From: Hyphomicrobium sp.
GTDB lineage: Bacteria; Pseudomonadota; Alphaproteobacteria; Rhizobiales; Hyphomicrobiaceae
NCBI GenBank assembly: GCA_002928735.1
Contig: PERL01000011.1
Location: forward strand, 42,696-106,695
Reading direction: 5' to 3'
Length of the DNA: 64,000 nucleotides
Positions within the stretch are counted from its first letter, which is position 1, and each line of letters opens with the position of its first letter. The translations under genes and the position numbers were made by a program. The notes beneath the pieces are model-generated. The model had not been told where the DNA came from. It saw nothing but the letters and a program-made list of their open reading frames with translations, and did not search any database. This document shows positions 39,276 to 48,372 of this stretch, piece by piece.

Positions 39276-41663
39276 ATGGCGCGCAAGCCCGAGAAGGGGC
39301 GGAGGAAAGCCGGAGGCTCAGGCGGCGAGGATCGCAGGGGCGCTGGCGCAGCCGGACACGGGGGCCGCTCGTTCGCGCGCAGGGATCGCGGCCAGAGCGG
39401 TGCTCCGCGACCGGTGGGCGCGGACGGGATGCCGACCCGCGAACAGGTGATGCAGTTCATCGAGGGCGCGCAGGGCAAGGTAGGCAAGCGCGAGATCGCC
39501 CGCGCCTTCGGCATCAAAGGCGGCGACAAGATTGCACTGAAGCGGCTGCTCTCTTTAATGGCCGACGAAGGCACGCTGACGGGCGATCGCAAGGCGCTGC
39601 GCGAAAAGGGGGCGCTGTCGCCGGTGACCGTATTGGAGATCGTCGGGCGCGACCGCGACGGCGATCTGATCGGCGAACCCGTTGTGTGGGATCACGAGGA
39701 AGGCGAGAAGCCGCGTGTCTTGATTTTGGCGCGCACGCTCGCGCGCATCACAGCCGATGAAGACCGCGTGCCGGGCGTCGGCGATCATGTCATGGCGCGG
39801 ATCACCAAGCTCGATGACGTGGATGTGGCCGGCTTCAAGTACGAAGGCGAGGCGATCCGCAAACTACCGCGCGATCAGCGCCGCTTGCTCGGCGTCTATC
39901 GCGCGCATTCCCGGGGCGGTGGCACAATTGAACCCATCAACCGGAAAGAACTGAAATCCTGGCCGGTTCAGAAGGGCGACGAAAAGGACGCCAAAGACGG
40001 CGACCTCGTGCGCTTCGAACTCGCCAAGACCGGCCGCTTCACGACGCCACGCGCCAAGATCGTGGAAGCACTCGGCAATCCCGATGACGAGCGCAAGGTC
40101 TCCCTCATTGCCGTCCACGCGCATGGCATTCCGGATGACTTTCCCCAAAGCGTCATCGACGAGACGCGCGATCTGAAGCAGCCGCAAATGGCGAACCGCA
40201 AGGACCTGCGCGGCATCCCCCTGCTCACCATCGATCCGGTCGACGCGCGCGACCACGATGATGCGGTCTATGCCGAGCCCGATACGGACCCGAAAAACCC
40301 CGGCGGGCATATCGTCATCGTCGCCATTGCCGACGTGGCGCACTATGTGCGGCCCGGCACGCGGCTTGATCGCGAGGCGCAAATTCGCGGCAACTCGGTC
40401 TATTTCCCCGACCGCGTCGTGCCGATGCTGCCGGAGAAGATTTCCAACGACCTGTGCTCGCTGCGCGAGGGCGAGGACCGGGCGTGTCTCGCCGTGCGCA
40501 TGGTCTATGACAAGCATGGTGACAAGCGCAGCCATACCTTCCTGCGCGCCATGATGCGGTCGGCAGTGAAGCTGTCGTACCAGCAGGCGCAATTGGCATT
40601 CGACGGCACGCCGGATGAAAAGGCAGCACCCCATGTGGAAAGCGCGCTCAAACCCTTATGGGCGGCGTATCAGGCGCTGAAGGCCGCGCGCGACCGGCGC
40701 GAACCCCTCGACCTCGATCTCCCCGAGCGCAAGATCAAGCTCGACGACAAGGGACGCATCGCGGGCGTGTATATTCCGGAGCGCTTGGAAGCCCACAAGC
40801 TCATCGAAGAAATGATGATCCAGGCGAATGTGGCCGCAGCCGAAAGTCTGGAACAGAAAAAGTCGCCGCTCGTGTATCGCGTCCACGATGCACCGTCGAA
40901 AGAAAAGCTGAAATCACTGCGCGATTTTCTGGAAACCTTGGACTTGCAGGTTCCCCCGCACGGCAGCTTGAAGCCCGGCGCGTTCAACAAGGTTCTGGCC
41001 GCGGCCAAGTCGCTCCCCGTGCCGGAACTCGTCAACGAGGTGATCCTCCGCTCGCAGGCACAGGCGGAATACCATCCCGACAACATCGGCCATTTCGGCT
41101 TGAACCTCGCGCGGTATGCGCATTTCACCTCACCGATCCGGCGCTATGCGGATCTCCTTGTGCATCGCGCTTTGATCCGCGCGCTAAAACTCGGCGACGA
41201 TGGTCTGACCGACGAGGAAATCCCGCGTCTGGCGGCAATCGCACAGTCGATCTCCGATGCGGAGCGCCGCGCCATGGCCGCCGAACGCGAAACGATCGAT
41301 CGGCTTGTTGCTCTTCATCTTGCTGACCGGATCGGCGCGGTTTTCGCCGCGCGCATCGGTGGCGTGACCCGGTCCGGACTGTTCGTGCGCTTGAAGGAGA
41401 CGGGGGCCGACGGCTTCGTGCCCATCTCCACATTAGGGCAGGATTATTTTCATCACCTCGAAGAGGCGCATGCGTTGGTCGGATCGCAGACCGGCGAAAC
41501 GTTCCGGCTCGGCGATGTGGTCGAGGTAAAACTGGTGGAGGCGATCCCGTCGGCCGGCGCCTTGCGCTTCGAAATGGTATCGGAGGGCAAGCGCGGTGTG
41601 TTGAAGCCGGTCAAAGGCCCGCGCGGACGGCACATCATGCGCCAGCGGCGTCCGCGCCGGTAA
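39276..41663 (+). CDS. rnr: Ribonuclease R
   Basis: 795 residues, usual length. Basic, Gly/Arg-rich N-terminal 45 residues, helix-turn-helix (about 60-105), two cold-shock-like domains, the RNB catalytic domain (about 255-600: LTIDPVDARDHDDAVYAEPD with Asp ligands, VPMLPEKISNDLCSL, HFTSPIRRYADLLVHRAL) and a C-terminal S1 domain (about 700-770). A 3'-5' exonuclease that digests structured RNA and works in tmRNA-linked quality control. It heads a probable operon with DUF983 and a Nudix gene. Confidence 0.95.
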   Translation: MARKPEKGRRKAGGSGGEDRRGAGAAGHGGRSFARRDRGQSGAPRPVGADGMPTREQVMQFIEGAQGKVGKREIARAFGIKGGDKIALKRLLSLMADEGTLTGDRKALREKGALSPVTVLEIVGRDRDGDLIGEPVVWDHEEGEKPRVLILARTLARITADEDRVPGVGDHVMARITKLDDVDVAGFKYEGEAIRKLPRDQRRLLGVYRAHSRGGGTIEPINRKELKSWPVQKGDEKDAKDGDLVRFELAKTGRFTTPRAKIVEALGNPDDERKVSLIAVHAHGIPDDFPQSVIDETRDLKQPQMANRKDLRGIPLLTIDPVDARDHDDAVYAEPDTDPKNPGGHIVIVAIADVAHYVRPGTRLDREAQIRGNSVYFPDRVVPMLPEKISNDLCSLREGEDRACLAVRMVYDKHGDKRSHTFLRAMMRSAVKLSYQQAQLAFDGTPDEKAAPHVESALKPLWAAYQALKAARDRREPLDLDLPERKIKLDDKGRIAGVYIPERLEAHKLIEEMMIQANVAAAESLEQKKSPLVYRVHDAPSKEKLKSLRDFLETLDLQVPPHGSLKPGAFNKVLAAAKSLPVPELVNEVILRSQAQAEYHPDNIGHFGLNLARYAHFTSPIRRYADLLVHRALIRALKLGDDGLTDEEIPRLAAIAQSISDAERRAMAAERETIDRLVALHLADRIGAVFAARIGGVTRSGLFVRLKETGADGFVPISTLGQDYFHHLEEAHALVGSQTGETFRLGDVVEVKLVEAIPSAGALRFEMVSEGKRGVLKPVKGPRGRHIMRQRRPRR

Positions 41664-41725
41664 CAGCGATAGCGCGGCCCCGTGGCACGCTTGACCCAGA
41701 TCAGGATTGGGACCACGTTCAGATC

Positions 41726-42169
41726 ATGGATCAGATTTACACGAACGACCCCGAGTCGCCCGCCAACGACCGGTCTTGGCCGAAAGCAGTCATGAACGGC
41801 ATCCGGTGCACGTGTCCGGCATGCGGCACGGGCAAGCTCTACGAGAGCTACCTGAAGGTCATTCCCGTGTGCGCGACCTGCGGCGAGGAACTGCATCACC
41901 AGCGTGCCGACGATGCACCGCCCTACTTCACCATGTTCATCGTCGGTCACATCATCATAGGCGGATTGCTGATTTTAGAGCAGTCCGTCGCACCGGCGAC
42001 TTGGGTTCATCTTGTCATCTGGCTGCCGCTGACGCTGATCTTGAGCCTGTGGCTTTTGCCCAAAGTGAAGGGCGGGCTCATCGGCCTGCAGTGGGCGCTG
42101 CGGATGCACGGCTTTGGCGGCCACTCGGATGAGCCCGATCCCGAACCCCAAGCGGCGCCACACGCGTGA
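41726..42169 (+). CDS. DUF983 membrane protein with zinc-ribbon motif
   Basis: 147 residues. Two CxxC pairs at the N-terminal side (CTCPACGTG and CATCGEE, spacing ~25) form a zinc ribbon, followed by helices about 70-92 and 97-117 (FTMFIVGHIIIGGLLI, VHLVIWLPLTLILSLWLLP). This is the DUF983 pattern, common in alphaproteobacteria, often near cox genes; here it follows rnr by 62 bases. Overlaps the Nudix gene by four bases (GTGA). Function unknown. Confidence 0.85.
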   Translation: MDQIYTNDPESPANDRSWPKAVMNGIRCTCPACGTGKLYESYLKVIPVCATCGEELHHQRADDAPPYFTMFIVGHIIIGGLLILEQSVAPATWVHLVIWLPLTLILSLWLLPKVKGGLIGLQWALRMHGFGGHSDEPDPEPQAAPHA

Positions 42170-42879
42170 CCTCGCCTGCGGCCGCCAAAACCTTTACCGG
42201 ACGGCCGCTGCTGGCCGCGACCTTGATCGTCGTCGACCGTAGCGGACCCGAGCCGCGCATACTCATGGGGCGGCGGCGACCGGACGCGGTCTTCTTGCCG
42301 GACAAATTCGTCTTTCCCGGCGGACGCCTTGAAACGCACGACGGCGATCTCGCCCCCACCGGCGCCTTACCGGATTATGATCGCACCTGTCTGGTGCGCG
42401 GCGTACGCCATGCCGATCCTGAGCGTGGCATGCGGGCGTTCGTGACTGCGGCGATCCGCGAGACCTTCGAGGAGACCGGGTATCTGGTCGCAGTGGATGG
42501 GTCGCCCGTCGATGCCGCGCCTGCATTGGATTGGGCGGGACTGGTTGGCAGCGGCGTGCGGCCGGATCTCAGCCATCTGCGCTACGCGGCCCGCGCGATT
42601 ACCCCACCGGGCCGGCCGCGGCGGTACGACACCCGCTTCTTCCTGGCGGATGCGTCGGCCATCCGCACCATCGTTCCGCGGACCGACGGGGAATTATCCG
42701 AAATCGGCTGGTTCGGGTTCGACCGCGTCTCGGCGCACGATCTGCCCTCGATCACGCGGCTTGTCCTGCAAGACCTTAAAGATGTCCTAGATCGGGGCCA
42801 GAACCGCGAAATTCCCTTCTATTACTGGCGGTCAGGGTCATTCCGACGGGTTGTGCTTAAGGGGCGCACCGGAGGCTGA
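42166..42879 (+). CDS. Nudix hydrolase, large-insert type
   Basis: 237 residues from GTG 42166, overlapping DUF983 by four bases. N-terminal strand LLAATLIVVDRSGPEPRILMGRR, then the Nudix region: FPGGRLETHDGD...GMRAFVTAAIRETFEETGYLVA. A ~30-residue insert separates the GG from the RETFEETG helix, which keeps the two Glu ligands. Related to CoA-pyrophosphatase-like proteins; substrate unknown. Third gene of the rnr unit. Confidence 0.85.
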   Translation: MTSPAAAKTFTGRPLLAATLIVVDRSGPEPRILMGRRRPDAVFLPDKFVFPGGRLETHDGDLAPTGALPDYDRTCLVRGVRHADPERGMRAFVTAAIRETFEETGYLVAVDGSPVDAAPALDWAGLVGSGVRPDLSHLRYAARAITPPGRPRRYDTRFFLADASAIRTIVPRTDGELSEIGWFGFDRVSAHDLPSITRLVLQDLKDVLDRGQNREIPFYYWRSGSFRRVVLKGRTGG

Positions 42880-42969
42880 ACCGGGCGGCTTGACTTCGCA
42901 CCGCCCGTCAGTATGTTCCGCGCTTCCCGCGCAAACGCGAATTCGTTGTTTTTCGAAGGTTCTTCACCA

Positions 42970-43137
42970 TGGCTAAGCCCGTAACGCAGAAGATCAAGCT
43001 CCTGTCGACCGCCGGCACCGGCTTCTTCTACGTGACGAAGAAGAACCCGCGCACGTCGACGGAAAAGCTGGTGTTCAAGAAGTATGACCCCGTCGCGCGC
43101 AAGCACGTCGAGTTCAAGGAAACGAAGATCAAGTAAG
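42970..43137 (+). CDS. rpmG: 50S ribosomal protein L33
   Basis: 55 residues with GAAGG nine bases before ATG 42970. Sequence [28 protein letters not shown] and [18 protein letters not shown] is textbook L33. It is the form without the four zinc-binding cysteines. Part of the large subunit near the E site. Single gene, 90 bases after the Nudix gene. Confidence 0.97.
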
Positions 43138-43615
43138 TCTGCGCGGCACACGCCAGCGCGGCCGGTCATTTTCCGGCTGAAACATCGACGATCGATTTTG
43201 AATTGATTGCAAGGGCCCTCCCGGAAGAGAGAGGGACCAGGGTCCGTAACCGCTCGGCAGCGGGGTTAGCATTCCGAGAAGATCACGGACCCTGGCGTCG
43301 TCACCAGGCGATGGTCATAGAGGGCGTTGACGTCCCACCTGGTATTTCAAAGTCGTCCTACGTTCGCCGCTCAATCGGCAATTGTAAACGACAATCTTTA
43401 GTTGCGGATGAGTCCGGGGGCCAGTCGGAAGCGCCCAATGGAGTTTTCGGTCGTGAAGCTCCTTACTCACCCTATCGAGCCGGACTTTGACAGAGGTTCA
43501 GTACGGATTCAAGGAATTCTCTTGACGTGTTGCGGCTGAATTACGCCGCAACTGCGCACGCCCACGATTCGCCGCCGCGGCGCCGAAGTTTTCCACATCA
43601 TTTCAGGTGCTTGGG
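43138..43615. other. Gene-free stretch between rpmG and pleD
   Basis: About 480 bases. It holds the long inverted repeat at 43237-43295 (separate entry). A 95-codon frame at 43203-43490 has odd composition and no ribosome site, so I do not call it. No promoter box recognised. Confidence 0.45.
43237..43295 (+). ncRNA. Candidate structured RNA element
   Basis: CCAGGGTCCGT (43237-43247) pairs with ACGGACCCTGG (43285-43295), a perfect 11-bp stem closing a 37-base loop that has its own stem CCGCT-CGGC-AGCGG. No T tract follows. Orientation is arbitrary. Not a tRNA, SRP or 6S RNA I recognise; may be a small RNA or a remnant of a mobile repeat. Confidence 0.35.
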
Positions 43616-44986
43616 TTAAGCAGCGTCGGCGCTGACGCGGTTGCGGCCCCGCCGTTTTGCGGCATAAAGAGCGTTATCGGCACGCTTGAAAATGGTCTCA
43701 GGCGTATCATCCGGGCTCTCCAGAGTGGCAAGGCCGACGCTGGCCGTGACCCGGATCTGGAGATCGGGCCGGAGCTTAAACGGCTCGGACGCCACCATCG
43801 CACGGGTCCGCTCGGCGACTTGATAAGCGCGCGCCAAGTCCGTTTCCGGCATGATGATGAGGAATTCCTCGCCACCCATTCGGCAGGCCAGATCGATGCC
43901 GCGCGTGTTGCGTTTCAGGCGGGCCGCAAACTCCTTCAGCACGATGTCGCCGCCGTCGTGCCCGTGCGTGTCGTTGACGCTCTTGAAGTGGTCGATGTCG
44001 GTGACCAGGATCGAAAGCGGCCGGCCGGTGCGGATCGATTCATCCACCAGCGTTTGCAGATGGCTCTCCATGTAGCGCCGGTTATGCAACCCGGTGAGAC
44101 CGTCGGTAATGGCCAGTTCGACGCTTTCTTCCAGGCGGTTGCGGAGATAGTCGGTGAACCGCTTGCGTTTGATCTGGGTCTTGATGCGCGCCAAGAGTTC
44201 GTGCCGGTCGATGGGGCGCATCAGATAGTCGTTGACGCCCATGTCCATGCCCCGCAGTAGTCGGGCTTCGTCGCCGGGTTCGACCAGGATCACGATCGGC
44301 AGATGGCGGGTCCGGTCCAGCGATCGGACCTGCGAGCACAGCCGCAGGCCGTCGGCATTGGCAAGGCTCAGGCTGACGATCAGCAGGTCGAAGTTGTGCT
44401 CGGCAAGCTTAATCAAGGCAGCGTTAAGATCGCGCTCGACGAAAATGTCGTGCGATTTAGAGATCACGTCGACTAAGCGGGAGGCGGACCGGGGATGGTC
44501 GTCGACGAGCAGAATGCGGCCGGCGCGGACGGTCATCGCTTTCTGAAGGGCGGCGGTGTCGCTGAGGCCCAATTGGCGCGAGGTTGACGCGCGCATCAGC
44601 ATTTCGTCGTTCAGCATTTTCAGGCGCGCGAGGTTTTTCACGCGCGTGATCAGGGCGATATCGTCAACCGGCTTGGTGAGAAAATCGTCGGCACCGTTTT
44701 CCAGGCCCTGCACTTTGTCAGAGGGCTGATCGAGCGCCGTGACCATGATCACGGGAATATGCTGCGTCTCGGTTTCCGACTTGAGGCGGCGGCAGACTTC
44801 AAAACCGTCCATGCCCGGCATCATCACGTCGAGGAGGACGACGTCGATGCGCTGGCTCGCACAAATCTCGAGTGCGGCAGGCCCATTGGACGCCGTGACA
44901 ACCTCGAAGTACTCGGCAGTCAGCCGGGCTTCGAGCAGTTTGACGTTGGCAGGGATGTCGTCGACGACAAGAACGCGGGCGGTCAT
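43616..44986 (-). CDS. pleD: PleD: dual-receiver diguanylate cyclase
   Basis: 456 residues from ATG 44986 (MTARVLVVDDIPANVKLL). First receiver (1-125) has phospho-acceptor Asp in VVLLDVMMPGMDG; second receiver (155-275) is the adaptor, with Ser replacing Asp (LLIVSLSLANADG). GGDEF domain (about 285-455) carries the active GGEEF and, five residues before it, the RGID inhibitory site for c-di-GMP. Makes c-di-GMP when phosphorylated and controls pole development. Second gene of the divK-pleD operon (gap 37 bases). Confidence 0.96.
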   Translation of the reverse strand: MTARVLVVDDIPANVKLLEARLTAEYFEVVTASNGPAALEICASQRIDVVLLDVMMPGMDGFEVCRRLKSETETQHIPVIMVTALDQPSDKVQGLENGADDFLTKPVDDIALITRVKNLARLKMLNDEMLMRASTSRQLGLSDTAALQKAMTVRAGRILLVDDHPRSASRLVDVISKSHDIFVERDLNAALIKLAEHNFDLLIVSLSLANADGLRLCSQVRSLDRTRHLPIVILVEPGDEARLLRGMDMGVNDYLMRPIDRHELLARIKTQIKRKRFTDYLRNRLEESVELAITDGLTGLHNRRYMESHLQTLVDESIRTGRPLSILVTDIDHFKSVNDTHGHDGGDIVLKEFAARLKRNTRGIDLACRMGGEEFLIIMPETDLARAYQVAERTRAMVASEPFKLRPDLQIRVTASVGLATLESPDDTPETIFKRADNALYAAKRRGRNRVSADAA

Positions 44987-45023
44987 TGGATGAGATACTC
45001 GGGACCTGAACGTCTGGGTTTGA

Positions 45024-45458
45024 TTATGCGCGCTGCGCTCCGGCAAACCGCTTCACGGTTTCCAGGAACGTCATGACGGAGATCGGCTTGGACACGTAGG
45101 CTTCGCACCCGCCCGACCGGATCCGCTCCTCGTCGCCCTTCATGGCGAACGCGGTGACCGCGATAACGGGAATGGCGCGCAGCGCGTCGTCTTCTTTCAA
45201 CCACTTCGTCACCTCGAGGCCGGAGACCTCGGGCAACTGGATATCCATGAGAATGATATCGGGATGATGCGCGCGGGCGAGCGCGATGGCGTCGAAGCCA
45301 TTGCGGGTCTGAACCGTGTCGTAGCCATGGGCGTCGAGCAGGTCGTGGAAAAGCTTCATGTTGAGTTCGTTATCCTCAACGATGAGCACAAGCTTTCGGC
45401 CGGCGCGCGCGCCGGGCGGGCGGTCCTCGACGGTCAAGCCTTGATCCTGGTAGGCCAT
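45024..45458 (-). CDS. divK: Cell-cycle response regulator DivK
   Basis: 144 residues; a ~20-residue N-terminal extension precedes the CheY-like core. Conserved DivK sequence: [31 protein letters not shown], phospho-acceptor Asp in [48 protein letters not shown]. DivK signals through DivL and CckA to lower CtrA activity. First gene of the divK-pleD unit, the standard alphaproteobacterial arrangement. Confidence 0.95.
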   Translation of the reverse strand: MAYQDQGLTVEDRPPGARAGRKLVLIVEDNELNMKLFHDLLDAHGYDTVQTRNGFDAIALARAHHPDIILMDIQLPEVSGLEVTKWLKEDDALRAIPVIAVTAFAMKGDEERIRSGGCEAYVSKPISVMTFLETVKRFAGAQRA

Positions 45459-45607
45459 TTCCGGTTAATCCCAACTCTAAAAACCTGGACCGTGATGCAC
45501 CGATTCGAGCGGTCGCCGCCTTGTTCTCACTGTGCGCATGAAGCAGTAACCAACAGTTTAAACATGGGGCATCATCCCCCCAGTCACCTTTTGTGAAGGT
45601 AAATCAG

Positions 45608-45919
45608 ATGTGTGCGCTGAAGGCGGGCCGCCCCAAGGCCCTCACCCGCGAGGCCGCCGAAACGATCGCCATACAAGCGATTGGCTTTCTGGCGGAGGAC
45701 CCGAACCGCATCGGGCGCTTCATGTCGCTGACAGGGCTGGAGCCCGACACGCTGTTCGCGGGCGCGGAAACGGCCCCGGTTCAGGTGGCCGTGCTCGACT
45801 ACCTGCTCAGCGATGAATCCCTGCTGATGGTCTTTTCCGGCCATGCCGCACTGGATCCGTCAGCCATTTCCGCCGCACGCGCGCTGCTGGATGGCGCCGG
45901 TCACGGTGGCTTCGATTGA
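45608..45919 (+). CDS. DUF3572 family protein
   Basis: 103 residues from ATG 45608 (GAAGG nine bases upstream; GTG 45593 rejected). Helical: LTREAAETIAIQAIGFLAEDPNRIGRFMSLTGLEPDTL and ...AVLDYLLSDESLLMVFS, the DUF3572 pattern. These genes are typically divergent from divK in alphaproteobacteria, as here. No function known. Overlaps the next gene at its stop codon (TTGA). Confidence 0.85.
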   Translation: MCALKAGRPKALTREAAETIAIQAIGFLAEDPNRIGRFMSLTGLEPDTLFAGAETAPVQVAVLDYLLSDESLLMVFSGHAALDPSAISAARALLDGAGHGGFD

Positions 45920-46842
45920 GCGCCGCCCGCGCTGAAGTCCGCATCGGCATCGACCTTGGCGGAACGAAAATCGCGGCCGTCGCGCTCGACCGCCAAGGGA
46001 ACGTCTGCGCTGAGATGCGGCGGACCGCGCCACAACGGGATTATGCCGCCACGTTGGATGCACTGGCCGATGTGGTGACAGCGCTCGAGGCGGACGCGGA
46101 TTGTCGGGGTGCCCGTGTGGGCATCGGCATGCCGGGATCCATCGCCCCTCGCTCCGGCTTGGTGCAGAACGCCAATTCCACCTGGCTCAATGGAAAGCCT
46201 CTGGCTGCTGATTTGGAACGGCGGCTGGGGCCGCGTGTCCGCCTTGCCAACGACGCCAACTGCTTTGCGCTCTCCGAAGCCGTCGATGGGGCAGGGGCCG
46301 GGGCCGCACGGGTTCTGGGCGTGATCCTGGGTACCGGGTGTGGCAGCGGCTTTGTCGTCGACCGGCACATCATGGACGGACCCCGGGGCATTGGCGGCGA
46401 ATGGGGCCACAATCCATTGCCTTGGCCCGGGACAGAGGAGTGGCCAGGACCAGCGTGCTGGTGCAGACGGCACGGCTGCATGGAAGTCTGGGTCTCCGGA
46501 CCGGCGCTGGCGGCGGATCATACGCGCGCGACGGGCGTGTCCATTGATGCGGCGGTGATCGCTGCGGGCGCCGGTGCCGGCGATGCAGCCGCGCGCGCGA
46601 CGCTCAACCGCCACGCGGACCGTCTGGCGCGGGGGCTGGCGGTCGTCGTCAACGTGCTCGACCCGGACGTGATCGTCATTGGTGGCGGACTATCAAAGCT
46701 CGCGCACCTCTACGATGAGTTGCCAGGGCGAATGGCGCCGCACATTTTCGGCGAGGATCAAGGCGTGCGCGTCATGCCCCCGCGCTGGGGCGATGCGGGC
46801 GGCGTGCGCGGAGCTGCTTGGCTCTGGCCGGTCGAGATTTAA
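45916..46842 (+). CDS. ROK family sugar kinase (fructokinase / N-acetylglucosamine kinase type)
   Basis: 308 residues from a TTG start that overlaps the DUF3572 stop. ROK features: IGIDLGGTKIAAVAL phosphate loop, RVGIGMPGSI, NANSTWLNG, LANDANCFALSEA with catalytic Asp, LGTGCGSGF, IGGEWGHNPLPWP and the zinc site in CWCRRHGCMEVWVSG (Cys/His ligands). Phosphorylates a hexose or amino sugar with ATP. Substrate not separable by motifs alone. Confidence 0.9.
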   Translation: MSAARAEVRIGIDLGGTKIAAVALDRQGNVCAEMRRTAPQRDYAATLDALADVVTALEADADCRGARVGIGMPGSIAPRSGLVQNANSTWLNGKPLAADLERRLGPRVRLANDANCFALSEAVDGAGAGAARVLGVILGTGCGSGFVVDRHIMDGPRGIGGEWGHNPLPWPGTEEWPGPACWCRRHGCMEVWVSGPALAADHTRATGVSIDAAVIAAGAGAGDAAARATLNRHADRLARGLAVVVNVLDPDVIVIGGGLSKLAHLYDELPGRMAPHIFGEDQGVRVMPPRWGDAGGVRGAAWLWPVEI

Positions 46843-46845
46843 GCC

Positions 46846-47790
46846 CTACTTGCAGGGGCTCTGATCGAGCAGCGTCAATTCCTTGAGCTCGCCCTTCAGG
46901 CGATAGTCGCCGTGATCGATGAGCAGATTGGACGTGATGCCGTTCTCGTGGAAGCGGAAGTACATCTCATAGAGCGGCAGCTGATCGAAGTGCCGCGTCT
47001 CGGGCTTGAAGTAGGCGATCGCCACGGGCCACGAGCGCAGCCCGTCAAGCTTGGCGGCATCGCCAGTCAGCTTGGGCACGGCCTTCAGCTCATCTTTGGC
47101 CGACGCGTTACCGATCACGGCGGCGGTGAAGTAGTACTTCTCCCCGCCCTCCGAGCCGTCATACAAATTGCCGGAAAACACGCGGCTGCCGGATTTCGCA
47201 GTGCGGATCATCGCGACGGAATGATCGATGGGAAAGTAAACCGGTTCGCCGATCTGGGCGGACTTGCGGGCGGGTTTGGAGACATCAATGTTCAGCGACT
47301 GCTGCGCACCCGGCCCTGCCTCGGAAATCTTGGCGGTGGGCGCCGGCGGGGCGGCCGGTTTATCGGCAAGCTTGGCGGGCGCATCCGATTTCGTCGCCGT
47401 GCCCTGCGTCTGCTCGGCCAACTGATCGTTGCCGTAGGTGGACGACGAAAAACGCATGCGCCGCGAGGCAGCGTCTTCCCAGCTCGAAGTGCGCAAATCG
47501 GTGGTATTCACCTGACCCTCGGTCGTCGTCGTCTCGGTCACGAAGCGCATGTTCTGCGCATAGCCTTCGCAGGTGCTGCCCATCAATTCATAGACGACGC
47601 GGCCGGAGATACTGGAAATGCTCATCGCCGGACCGGTCTCGTCAAGCACGACGTCGTACACGGCACGGTGCGGTTGCAAGCGGACAGGCGAGGCGACCGG
47701 ATTGACGATCTGCGCCACAGATGGCGCACTGCCCGCTGCCGCGGCGGGTACCGCCACGGCCATGATCCGTACCATTCGCGCAAACTGCAT
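46846..47790 (-). CDS. eipB: EipB/DUF1849 cell-envelope integrity protein
   Basis: 314 residues from ATG 47790 (GGAGA five bases upstream). Signal peptide ending SVAQ, then the DUF1849 beta-spiral domain: LQPHRAVYDVVLDETGPAMSISSISGRVVYELMGSTCEGYAQNMRFVTE, and the last strand with DQSPCK; the two cysteines (GSTCEGY and QSPC) form EipB's conserved disulphide. A ~50-residue Ala/Pro/Lys-rich insert (about 140-185) is unusual. In Brucella EipB is periplasmic and needed for envelope integrity. Convergent with the ROK gene. Confidence 0.9.
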   Translation of the reverse strand: MQFARMVRIMAVAVPAAAAGSAPSVAQIVNPVASPVRLQPHRAVYDVVLDETGPAMSISSISGRVVYELMGSTCEGYAQNMRFVTETTTTEGQVNTTDLRTSSWEDAASRRMRFSSSTYGNDQLAEQTQGTATKSDAPAKLADKPAAPPAPTAKISEAGPGAQQSLNIDVSKPARKSAQIGEPVYFPIDHSVAMIRTAKSGSRVFSGNLYDGSEGGEKYYFTAAVIGNASAKDELKAVPKLTGDAAKLDGLRSWPVAIAYFKPETRHFDQLPLYEMYFRFHENGITSNLLIDHGDYRLKGELKELTLLDQSPCK

Positions 47791-47895
47791 GGGGTCTCCG
47801 GGGCCTTTCGCGGCCGTTGCAAAAATCGCCGGTTCGGCGGACAACCTGCCCACCAAACCTAGGCGTTTCGGCTTCGAGCTTCAAGGAGATCACGG

Positions 47896-48360
47896 ATGGC
47901 TGGCGATATCGAGGCACGATTGCAAGAACTGGGGCTCGAATTGCCCGCAGCCCCCGTTCCAGTTGCGAATTATGTCCCCGCGCTACAGGCCGGCAATCTG
48001 CTGTTCATTTCGGGACAAATCGCCAAGGCGGCCGATGGATCGCTAATGACGGGCTCGGTCGGGACCGATCTGACGGTGGAGGATGGTCAGAAGGCGGCGC
48101 GGTTGTGCGCGCTCAATATCCTGGCGCAGGCCAAGGCGGCGCTGGGCTCGCTCGACCGCATTCAGCAAGTCGTGCGCCTGACCGGTTTCGTCAATGCAGG
48201 CGCTGGCTTTGCCGATCATCCCAAGGTGATCAACGGCGCCTCCGATCTGATGGTCGAGGTCCTCGGCGACAAGGGCCGCCATACCCGCGCCGCCGTCGGT
48301 GCATCGGGATTGCCCGCGAACACGGCGGTCGAAGTGGACGCCATCCTGATGGTCGGTTGA
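47896..48360 (+). CDS. RidA family (YjgF/Rid2-type) protein
   Basis: 154 residues, longer than classic RidA (~128) by an N-terminal helix. Rid core: LFISGQIAKAADGS, ALNILAQAKAALGSLDRIQQVVRLTGFVNA and AVGASGLPANTAVEVDAILM. The catalytic-type Arg of RidA (usually before the GLP loop) is replaced (GLPANTAVEVD), placing it in the Rid4-7/YoaB-like group of unproven activity. Likely coupled with the GDPD gene 12 bases downstream. Confidence 0.88.
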   Translation: MAGDIEARLQELGLELPAAPVPVANYVPALQAGNLLFISGQIAKAADGSLMTGSVGTDLTVEDGQKAARLCALNILAQAKAALGSLDRIQQVVRLTGFVNAGAGFADHPKVINGASDLMVEVLGDKGRHTRAAVGASGLPANTAVEVDAILMVG

Positions 48361-48372
48361 GGACAGAACGCC

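Noticed and set aside
43203..43490. 95-codon open frame after rpmG
   Set aside because: No ribosome site, no hydrophobic core or motif; the region instead has a long inverted repeat.
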